From Lotus japonicus (taxonomy: Eukaryota; Streptophyta; Magnoliopsida; Fabales; Fabaceae): 64,000 nt of DNA. The notes under the pieces are model-generated. The model was not told where the DNA came from and made no database searches. It saw only the letters and a program-made list of their open reading frames with translations. Shown here piece by piece: positions 54,276 to 64,000 of this stretch; the stretch's first letter is position 1, and every line of letters starts with the position of its first letter. The stretch is taken from assembly GCF_012489685.1 (NCBI RefSeq), contig NC_080043.1, positions 38,021,127 through 38,085,126 on the forward strand, written 5' to 3'. The translations under genes were made by a program, and so were the position numbers.

Positions 54276-56259
54276 TAGTGACTATAAGAAAAAACCGCTC
54301 TACTAGGGTTTCACGAAAACGTTTCTTCAGGGAAAACCTTTCGTGGTGCATCAGCAGCGTTCCTCTACCAGGGTGCAGCCGCTCCTGGCCGCCTGTTCCG
54401 TCCTATTGTGTCGGTCCTCATTGTGCTTTCTCGTCGTAGCCTCTGTTTTGTACTCTGTTTCTCTGTTCGTGCTCTGTTTCTCGGGTTGTTTCTCTGGTTC
54501 GTTTGTGCAGTTCCTTCTCTAGTGGTGCTCTAGCTGTTCAGTGGTTGAGAGATGAGGTTTCGTGTTCTCCTTGGGCATGCGAGAAGGAGGAGGTTGGAGT
54601 AACGTCGTCTTGTATCCATGCATAACGCGACATCCTCATCTTCCTGCAATCTGTTTCACTCGCCACTGCTTGAGGTGCAACCCGTTTTGACCATTTCACA
54701 GGGTGGCGATTTAGATGGTGAGAGCATGGCTATTGATGGTGCAGGTGGTTCCACAACAGTAAATGGTGATGGTAGTGCGCAGGTAGTGGACGTTCGTCTT
54801 GTCGAACCAGCGGTGATTGATCTTATGGATGGCGACAGCGCTGATGGTGGTTCTTTATTTGTTAAAGGGATTTTAGATGCGGTGAATTATGCATAGATAA
54901 AAGCATTATTCACTCGATGGGGAACAGTGAGGAGCGTATGTGTTCAGCTGCGCCGAAAACTAGGTATGTGGACTCGTTTTGAGTTTGTGCATATGGTTTC
55001 TAAGGTTGATGCGTGCAAGGCCAAAGCTATGCTTGATGGTTAGCGGATAGGTGGGTCTTCGTGTCTGTTTCGGTAACAAAGGTCCCACGTCCTAAGCGAG
55101 GGGTGGTTCATTGTGCCTCTGATTTGATGTTTGAGAGTGTTCGTGTGGCGTCGTCGAGGAATGGTTTGGAGCATCAGTATGATGACGGGGTGGCTGATGA
55201 GGTGACACGTTTGATTAGAGATGACGTAACAGGGTGTGACCAATCTGATGGGGTCGATGATGCGGTGAGGACAGTGATTGTGTTTCGTCAAGTGCTTTTG
55301 TGTCTTTGCGGGAGGAGAGTCGTGGCACTCCTTTCATTCGCGTTGTTGATGGTCAGGGCCCGGCGTATCAAAGTTTTGTCGATGGGATTCTAAAGTTTGC
55401 TAGGACGGAAGATAAGGTGTGTAATTTGGATGATGAATGGGTCTGCAGATTGTGCGGAAGTGATTCGTGCTATTGCTCGGAATTTTGAAATGAAGATGCA
55501 TGCTCTATGGTTGCCACCGGATTACGCTCCCTCAATTGCAAGTGTAGGGCTTGAGGGTGCTGTTTCTAGTTCTGATTTCGTTGTGCGTGATGATGGTACG
55601 CTCGAAACAGAGCCTGACGATGCTATCATGCTTGACGCCAATGGGTTATATTCGGTGGTTCCTATCGTCTCTCCTGATCAGTGCACTGTGTCGATTCCTT
55701 TAGGGGTTGTATTCTCTCGTTTCAATGTGTTGACACGAGAGGAGCAGCCGGCGGGGACGGGGGTCAGTGATGTTGATGTTGATATGGTGAGGCCTGTACC
55801 TTCTGGGGGATCGGGTCGGAGAGGTAGGGGTCGGCCTAGGATAATATACAAGGGGAGAGGTCGCCACAAGAAGAAGAAGGATCTTCAGGTCTTGATAACC
55901 GAGGATAGTGACATGCTGGATGTGTTAGAATCACCGGTAGATGTTGAGGAACGTGTGCTTCCGGTCACGGAACAGAATCCTGATTGCATTTTTGAGAGGG
56001 CGCGGGGCATGTTGGAGACGAGGAAATTCTGTGGGCTTGTGTTTTCTGGTACAGACGAGGAGGCTCTTGAAGCTTGTGTAGAGTATCTCAAGGCTACTCA
56101 TCCAAGGAAGTATGGAGTGTCTGGTAGTATGCGTTGATTGATTTGTGTGGTTTCGATTTTCGTTTCTTTAGCTATCTTTTTTGTATTGTATCTTGTAGGT
56201 TGGCGTATTCAATAAACTCTTTTGCGTATTCAATAAACTCTTTTGCTTTCTAAAAAAAA
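54276..56259 (+). mobile_element. LINE derivative carrying ORF1 only (about 2 kb)
   Basis: A 10 bp TSD TTCTAAATTA lies at 54266-54275 and 56260-56269. The 3' end has TTCAATAAACTCTTTTGC twice, then CTTTCTAAAAAAAA. No endonuclease or reverse transcriptase is present, so it moved by another LINE's enzymes or arose by internal deletion. The 5' part is GC-richer untranslated sequence. Confidence 0.8.
54618..56137 (+). pseudogene. LINE ORF1-like protein with RRM-like domain and AT-hook (broken)
   Basis: ATG at 54618 (MHNATSSSSCNLFHSPLLEV). After a TAG at 54894 the same frame reads IKALFTRWGTVRSVCVQLRR and MWTRFEFVHMV, similar to the RRM-like domain of plant L1-type ORF1. Further stops and frameshifts follow. 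A later frame (55487-56137) is open: MKMHALWLPPDYAPS, an AT-hook-like basic stretch (RRGRGRPRIIYKGRGRHKKK) and a C-terminal FERARGMLETRKFCGLVFSG. Normal role: RNA binding in the LINE particle. Assignment to ORF1 is from the RRM-like part and context. Confidence 0.6.
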
Positions 56260-56269
56260 TTCTAAATTA

Positions 56270-57541
56270 CCAAACTAGCATAGAATTTAAAATATTTATG
56301 GAATTAGTGTAAGCCGTAAGTTAACTCAATAATACATAGACTTTAATTGCTAATTATATGGCTTATAAAAATAGCAAAATGCATTTACAAATAATAAAAA
56401 TTTATTTACCATAATACAATGATAAGTTACAGTAATACTCACTGCTTTAGAGCATCTAAATTGCTCGGCATCTTCCAAGCCAAACAGTGCCCCTAATTCG
56501 GAGTTGTTATACTTACTACTTAGCATCTCCAAATTAGCACTACTAGGCCAGCATGTTAAGCCATTAGCAAATGATGTACGTCACCAATAAATTTACACTG
56601 ACAAATATAGATAAAATACATACTCATGCATCAAACAAATCATGACACAATGCACCCAACAATACTAAATTGTGCTAATATTATGTGTATAAATTGTGGA
56701 ATAAGGCAAATGTAAATTTAGATAATGACTTAAGAGTCTTTGTTCATTTACTTACTTGGTTGTTTAAACCACCACAATCCCTTTTTTTTTGAATAGCACA
56801 ATCCCATTTTAAAATTGCAACAAAAGTGCTTTATTTTAAGTGGAGATTAAATCTAAATCAGTTCCCACATTATCACATATGCCCATGTGGCAAATGCTGC
56901 CATATACTTTGGTTTGACATTTTTGTAATGAGAGTTCACGCCAAGGCTAAAGTCATACTATTTTCAAAAAATGAGGATTTAAATGAGGCATTTCGAAATG
57001 CAGGGACTAAAATTAAAACTCGCACCGAAAACATATTTAAGCCAGACAAAATATTTGCAATCACATCCTAGTCAGAAATTATTACTCCAGCTCCCCATTG
57101 CTAGAGATATACAACATGAGGAACGAGAGCTAGATATTCCATCAAAATTTGATCTTGAAGGCATCCTTGAATGGAACACCGATGGGATGGCTTAACATCA
57201 GTTTATTAGAAAAATGAAATGAAATGATCATGGTAAGAAAAGTGGAAATAAAGAGTGAAAGCACAGTAAAACTGTTAATTGCAGGATTCAATGTGGAATA
57301 TTAAAAGGTTGGTGGGATGATTATTTAACTCAAGCTTATTTTTCAACAAATTCAAACATCAGTAAAAACTAAAGGGTTAATAATCAACCAATTGCAAAGG
57401 TTATTTTGAATAGCTCAAAATTTTATTGGATGTAACAATTTTTTTAGAAAAGAACCTCAGCAACATTACATTACTTAATGATTAGAGAGAAAAGGACAAG
57501 GAAGGCAAGAAATAAAGATCAAAATCAATCTCATTAGCATG
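56270..57541. other. AT-rich spacer with a MULE end fragment
   Basis: 56990-57043 ends AAAACATATTTAAGCC, the same terminal repeat as the MULE at 52584, without a matching left end nearby. A frame at 57108-57195 (ERELDIPSKFDLEGILEWNT) is open but unrecognised. No other gene seen. Confidence 0.45.
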
Positions 57542-57857
57542 GGTGGCTGTTTCCTATACCATTTTCCCCCCATTTTACAATGCAATATTACGTAGTACAA
57601 ATTGTTATACAAAAAATCTATTTTCCTATACAATCTCATTTGTTCTTTTGGATACACAAGAAAATAATGAAACTAATTTCACGTACAACAGCCTCTCAGG
57701 GAGTGAAGTTTGGATAAATCCCTATTTTATATTCTGCAAACTCCATTCCCAATTTGATAGACTCCTTTATTGTCTCCAATGCATAAAATAATAGCAGGCA
57801 GGAAGTAACACATGATTTGATCAGCACAAAAGAAGTTAACGTAGGATAGATTTGGTG

Positions 57858-60800
57858 CTATTGTTTCTTGGCCTGCAGAAATTACAAAATCACGTGTATA
57901 GATAGGAGATTAACAAATGATATTATACTGGAAATAGGAAAAAAAGAACAGGAATGCATACACACTCTCACAAATAAGGACACTATGATTAACAAAGGGA
58001 GACATGAGCAGGAGTTACCAAAATAGAGAGACATCACATATTTTGTTCAAAAAAATTATTGTATTGATCTATGCTAAAGCAGCAGTGCTTTTCCCCTTCA
58101 AGGATGTAACCAAACACAACCATATTCATATATGTATTTTGGAAGTAGAGGGATCGAAGGAAAGATGCATCATGATGAGATCAGTTATTCTTTTGCTTCC
58201 TTCTTGTGCAATGAGTGATGATTTGGTCACACAGGTTAATATGCACAGATTCAAATGGTATGACTAGAACAGCCATAGTAACTATAAGAGAGCAAAAATA
58301 AAAACAAAGAATAATTTAAGAAAGGAAATGTTGAGATAGATGCAAGGCAAGATAATGAAATGGGAAAAAAAAAAACATTTTCATGTTTTGCATCCTGATC
58401 ACTGTAATTAAAAGATCAATGATTAGAACTTGGAAAAAAGATATTATAGATAACCAGTCTAATGTATTGGAGAATATGATGAGGTCTCAAACTAATCAAA
58501 GTTCATGGCATACACACCGAAAATGACAAACTCTAGAGAGTTAATGGCAATTGATTTTCAAATTTTAACAGTGACACTAGGCACTAGCATGTACCTTCTA
58601 GCATGGTAGTTTACCTATGATTTTGTTTGCTTTTCCTCCCATTATATGGAAATATGAGGATATGAAAAGAGGGTAAATGGCATAGTAGAGAAACACTACC
58701 TTTCTCAAGTATTTCTTGTGAAGTTTCATAGCCCCAGAGCAAGCCTTTTTGGCATCTAGATTTCCAGTTGTGTCATTCAATATCTGAGAAAATTCATATC
58801 CAAGGTGCAAAGAAGGAATTAAACAGATACAAAAAGCAAAGCAAAACTTGTTAAGGAATATAATGTCTTAAGACACAACTTTCATTATGAAACAAATGCA
58901 ACCTTGTCACAGCTTGTTCACTAAGTACGGAAAAATAATTTCATTCCTTTTGTATCAAAGCAATTTTTCCTTTTCTTGAACTTAAACTTGAATGTCACAA
59001 GACTAACCTTGACAACATCATCCAAGCCTCGCGCTTCATGAAGTAGTTCTGCACTTTTATCTTTCAACACACTAGCAGCAAGGAAAATAGATATAGGAAG
59101 AGGAGCTTCAGAATTCTTTGTTCCATTTCTCATATTCGCTCTTTCATACTTTCCGCATTGATGTATTGACTTTGCTTTTCCTTTAGGGCCCTCAGTTTTC
59201 TTAGTAGCTGATTGAGGCTCTTCATACATCAAGAACAAGTCAGGATCATATTCTAGAGCCCACATCATCTGGTAAACATTTCAAGCTATTAGTTATCAAT
59301 CATCATTTTACAAAGATTCCCAAGATACTCCCTTGCAAATAGAAAAAGAAAGGAAATATGATTCCATAAACTGTTTCCATGAGGAAAAATATTACACACA
59401 CACACACCGTACATATATTATATTAACACAAAGGGAACAATGCAAACTCATCTAGCAAACAGAAGATACTATAAATATATTATCAATAATTTGACCCAAT
59501 AACTTTTAATATAAAGTAATGTTAACAATCTGAAAGAATAATGATTAATAGCAAAACAGAATTGAAAATCATATCCATACTGAGAGAACAACTACTATAC
59601 TCAGAGAGTAAATTAATGTTCCTTTGTTCAATAAATGTAATAGAATATATCACAAATAGAGAATCCAAACACACCTCCCAAAGGAACAATGAATCACAAA
59701 AGGAGAATTCCCGACGAAACAGAACCATTAGCATCCGAAAAGCAAACAGATAGCCACCTCCACCAAGATGCTCTATGCTCCAAAATGAGAAGACAGCACA
59801 TTGTTATTTATCATCTCTCAAACATTATATGAAATGTTAATAAAGAAAAGAGAGGGGGTTTATTTAACAACTTCAAATCACAAGATAACAGTGAACAAAC
59901 CAGTTTCCATTAATAATTTCTCACAATCATCATTTCTTAAAACAACAATCACAACCAAACCATACAATTAAAATCAGAAAATTTTATTCCATATTTGACA
60001 AATAAAATACAGCGAAAGTATGTAAGAAAATACCTAAATGTTTGTGAAGTTTTGGATCAATTACTTGAGTAATTGAAGCCAAATTACTTAGTTGAGCCTC
60101 CACCCCAACAGAGTTATTAGTGCATCTGAAATTTCCTCGCTTTGAAAAGTCAAGAATATAGATAGTGAGAAATTGAGATAAAGCTGAAAGTCTGAAATAC
60201 TATTAATAAAATTTGTAATATATATGAAAAAAAATTATAGCAGTTAAGTGTAGAGTTCACTGTTCACCAAGAATGCTTGTGCGCCAACTTGTTGAATAAA
60301 ATTTCAAACAACTACCATCAATGACAAAGTGTGTCTTTGGATCCCATATGAGTACAATGTGAACGGACTTTCAACTCATTTCGCGAGAGTTCAGTTCACT
60401 TTTTTTTCTTGAAGTGCATGTGAAGTCTGTTTGCGTAAGTGCAAATGGATAACCAAACTTATCTTAACCCTCCTAAATACTTATGCTTCTATGTGAAGGC
60501 GCAAGAATGGCTTTATTACACCCATAACACACCTCAATGCTTATTTGGAATAATAGGGGACAAAGATGAACTGTTCAACACTAAGTCATGGACGTTCTTC
60601 CCCTCTAATACCATCATGTCAATAACCAATTCTCCTAAATAAGTTGTTAGATGAAGGCTCAAGATATGTTTTATCATTTCTCTAGCTATACAAATACATT
60701 ATAAGCTCACTCGTAATTTTCTACACAGAAGTCCATCTTTCCAATCAGCATAATTTTGTTATATTGGGTAAAGGACCCTGAATGGTTTTATATTATATTT

Positions 60801-63510
60801 CTAGCACACCCCTCACGCAAGAGCCAACTTGAGCTTGAAGTGCGGACAATGCACAAGCCCACAAACCATGTGCTGATATTCAACCTTTTTTATTAGAATA
60901 ATGGGGGCAACAAGGATCAAATTCTAGACCAATTGGTCATAGAGGCTTTGATACCATGCCATGAACCAATTGTCCCAAAAGCTAAAGCTCTTGGGTAAGG
61001 GACTCCGAATGGTTTTATATTATATTTCTAACAATAAATAAAGGAAATTGTAATTAGTTTCAATATCATAATGAATGGACATCTTAACAAACCCATATGC
61101 ATTGTGCAACTTAAACGAGAGTTAATTGAGAGTAAAATCAGGGAGAAGCAAACTAGGAATATAAACAAAAAACCCTGTAAAAAAGAAAGAGGAAACTCGA
61201 ATAACCAAACATTAGATTTTTTTACTAATTCTTAAAAGAAATATTTTCATGAAAAAATGTGCTATAAAGAATTTAATAATCCAATAGAGCATAGAGATGA
61301 GATGTTTACAAGTCTGCGCATTAGACGCTCAAAGCACCAAAATGCATCTGCTTCATCATCGAGAAGAATTATCATAGGGGAGCATAGGTCACTCATTCCT
61401 GTTCAGAATTGTAAGATGTTAAAACATGAAGCTTAAATTAATTGCAAATGGTGGTTGCAATTATTTCATGCAAGATTGCACGGAAAAAAAGTAGAACTGG
61501 ACAACTAGTACATAAACGAGTAAATCCTATCATATATATTCTTCTTTTATAGATAAATCCATTAACCTAATTGGTGTTTTCTTCTCTCAAGGTTCAGATT
61601 TCTCTACACAGTTCATTTTTCTTCAATGAAAATTAATTTAGAGGTCTTAATTTGACCGAACACTTAAAAAGAGTGATTAAATAAATATGAAGGTGCTGTT
61701 ATGTGGTTTCAAACCCCAAAAATACTTGAACATAACAAGGTACCATACATTAAATATTCTATGAATATTGGCTTTCCTTTTAATGCCAGGGTTGTTAGGT
61801 TAACATTAGGGTCAACAACTAGCCAAATATATTACAGAATAGCGCAAATACATACATGGAATTACCAAATGTATGAAGTTAAGATCTCAGAATTCAAAAA
61901 AATATAGTACCGGTCTATATCCAATTATCCAAAGAGACCAAACATGTAATATACATTAAAAACCCACCTTGACCGTAGCCGACATCTTTATCTATCCAAG
62001 CATAAAGTGCAAGAACATCCCATAGTTTCGCCAAGTTTTCTTGCTTCTCATAAAAAACCAACGTCCTATCAGTGCGAACCACATCAAGACCTGAAATTTG
62101 TTATGTCCAAGAAAACGGTCATTCACACACCATGTGGATTATACTATGACATCTATTATGATGGGATTTTATTTTACTACATGATAATACTTCAAAAGAT
62201 AACAATAAATTACTACCCATTTAAGGAAATCAAAGTCAAAGCCAACTATGTCATGCCATATAAATCAAATTGCATTTGTACAACTAAACATTCAGGCATA
62301 ACAGATTTATGAACAAAATAATTCTGGAGCAGGATTTCACCTAATACTTATATGCCTATGAAATAACTAACATACCATAGCCGATATATAATAGACACTG
62401 CACGAAAAGAAATTCACGAACCTATTTGATGGAGAGTTAACAACCACTGGACTACTCTCTTGTCCGCCACTGTTTCTACATTACTTGCAGCATTTAAACT
62501 TGAAGGCCAATTATTATCTTGAGGAAGAACAGCCAATCCCTCGGCTGAATTTGTTTCTGATAGAACCAATGGCTCTTGAATTGGCTGACCATCTTCACTA
62601 ATAACAGGTGCTGTGATAAATCTACCACTTCCAACAAGAGGAAACAGTTGGCGGCATTCTTCCTTCCACGTAGCATATTGCATCCTGATGACAAAAACAT
62701 AAGTGATATTCAAGTAATGATATATTAGATTTAGAGTTCAGAAACAGCAGTTATAAAATTACAGAAGTACTATGTAATTTCCCTTGTTTTATCCTTATAT
62801 AAAGGATGTGGAAGCAATTCCTCCTTTATTTTTTAAGGACGTGGCATTTTTATTTAATAGGAAAACTAAGGCAGCGACAAAATTCAACGTCATAAAAATT
62901 TTAAATGCTCTACAATGCTCTGACCTGTGAGGGTAACAAGGGAGTAAAAACAGAATAGTTATCGAACAAAATAAAAATCTATAAAATGGGAAGATTGATT
63001 ACCTTCGGCGTTGTCTTATCTGATCTCTTTCCTCAAATGTACTCTTGGGATCATAGCAACCAAGTAGAAATTCCCAAACTTCTCCCCTAATTGATGGATG
63101 AACTCCCTATTCAAAAGCTTCAATAAAGTATCCATCAACTCACAATCACATTTACAAACAAATACTTGTCTTTCTACACTTGCCCACACAAGAAAACCAT
63201 AATCTTGAATAAAATTTAGAGGCATCATAAAACAATAATCAGCACGGCACATCCATTACTCATCATCATGAAGAAAAAATATTACTTATGAAGAAAATGA
63301 TCACTAGGAGAACTTTCCATGACTACCATCTGTCATTTTTAAATGAGCATGTAGTCATGCATGGACATGTTCAAGTGAATTGAACCAGCATTATTATGAT
63401 AAAAAAGCAATTACCCCTCTGTAGATTCGGCGCAGAGTCTTGCCTATATCCAGATACCCTTCTGTAGTAAATGCAGCATGCCATTTTCTTGCACTTAGTG
63501 TTTTACCAGC
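57858..63510 (-). CDS. TBC-domain RabGAP protein, 10 exons, 5' end outside window
   Basis: Minus-strand exons, each with GT-AG borders and matching phase: 63510-63415, 63106-63003, 62684-62422, 62090-61968, 61398-61310, 60139-60034, 59772-59675, 59268-59008, 58783-58700, 57872-57858 (AKKQ stop). They give 412 residues, missing the N terminus. It reads KWHAAFTTEGYLDIGKTL, GVHPSIRGEVWEFLLGCYDP, then the TBC catalytic motifs: IGLDVVR (I154-D157-R160, Arg finger) and VGYGQGM (Y193-Q195, Gln finger), followed by EHLGGGGYLFAFRMLMVLFR and FLWEMMWALEYDP. It would accelerate GTP hydrolysis by a Rab/Ypt GTPase in membrane traffic. It resembles plant TBC1D15/GYP7-like proteins. Both catalytic residues are present, so it is probably active. 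Confidence 0.93.
60765..61033 (-). mobile_element. TRIM-like miniature LTR element in a TBC gene intron
   Basis: Minus strand: a 77 bp LTR-like end TGTTAGAAATATAATATAAA ... GGTTCATGGCA (61033-60957) is directly followed by TGGTATCAAAGCC (60956-60944), a tRNA-Met-type PBS. After about 130 bp comes a purine-rich GCGTGAGGGGTG, then a second LTR start TGCTAGAAATATAATATAAA (from 60806), which fades at about 60765. No coding capacity. It lies between exons 61310 and 60139, in the gene's own orientation. Confidence 0.65.
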
Positions 63511-64000
63511 CTGGACCACATAATAAAAGAAGTTAAAAATAAAAATACAGTATATACGTATTACAAAATCGGAAATCCAAATAAATGTAAAATTTTCAAG
63601 ATGAAGAAGGCACAAGATTTTTGTATTGAGGAGTCGGATCATCTAATTGATTTATGTTTGTCTCATAAGATAGAAACCCCACAAGGAAAATTAATCATTT
63701 AGTATTTGTCATGATCCTTGGCTAATTACCAAGTGTATTTTATCCATATTCAGATTTAGTTCTCTTAAAAGTTTTAAACTTTTCCAAAATGAAGCAATCA
63801 ACCAATTCATAACAGCCTATATGCCATTGTATAGTCAAGACATAGTGAAATACAAACAAATCTTAATAATTAATACAACAAGTGTTTTACTTAATCAAGT
63901 TCCACGAGATAAATTAAAACCTAAGTGCCCCTATTTCATGCATCTACCATAAGAATCAGGATTTGATCCAAAATAATGTGGACAATCATATAATTTAGAA
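63511..64000 (-). other. Intron of the TBC gene (to window end)
   Basis: From the acceptor GTGGTCCAG next to exon 63510-63415 outward, no further coding exon is recognised. The 5' exons must lie beyond the window. Confidence 0.6.

Noticed and set aside
55040..55869. Minus-strand ORFs over the LINE
   Set aside because: The sense strand carries the RRM-like and AT-hook coding frames; the antisense frames have no recognisable motif.

Overview
This window is nuclear DNA from a flowering plant. The retroelement lineages, the terminal repeats (a Mutator-like end starting GGCTTAAAT, a Sirevirus LTR rich in CTGAAG/CAGAAG words) and the intron-rich RabGAP gene point to a papilionoid legume, possibly Lotus-like; the species is an inference. 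About 47 kb is a nested stack of transposable elements. The only clear conventional host gene is a multi-exon TBC (RabGAP) gene on the minus strand at the right end. A small secreted-peptide gene near 49.0 kb is a likely second one.

Layout. 1-12795: a Ty3/gypsy chromovirus (Tekay/Del type, element A) with very long LTRs (4220 bp for the complete 3' copy; the 5' copy runs off the window), an initiator-Met-type PBS, and a gag-pol broken by stops. 13390-17306: minus-strand remnants of two more chromovirus LTRs (E and F). 17307-38943: two head-to-tail partial copies of chromovirus family B (B1, B2). B2 is split by a 4018 bp solo LTR (D, TSD AGTCA), a 1211 bp Sirevirus solo LTR (TSD ACCAG) and a complete 8.8 kb Athila/Tat-like element C (TSD GTTAC). 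38977-40932: an orphan but open 651-codon Sirevirus envelope-like ORF on the minus strand. 42782-47045: a Helitron with clear ends and a decayed helicase. 47567-48245: a hAT MITE. 49016-49267: the small secreted-peptide gene. 50112-52584: a Mutator-like element (9 bp TSD) containing a hAT element (8 bp TSD) and SINE-like pieces. 53860-54250: a Harbinger-like MITE. 54276-56259: a LINE derivative with ORF1 only (10 bp TSD). 57858-63510: the TBC gene, with a tiny TRIM-like element in one intron.

The most unusual signal is inside the chromovirus LTRs. Families A and D, and apparently B, E and F, each carry an ORF about 0.3-0.7 kb before the LTR 3' end. In A, D, B and E its ATG directly follows a splice-acceptor-like AG. 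In A and D, upstream TATA boxes, a GAG|GTATAG donor and a 78 bp exon of identical length (CAG|GTGAGG donor) suggest a spliced transcript with an ATG-poor leader, encoded wholly within the LTR. A and B proteins share ungapped spaced residues (W, D, Y-x-G, D-R-x-G-x3-E), so this may be an ancient LTR-encoded accessory protein. All splicing and function statements about it are inference from sequence.
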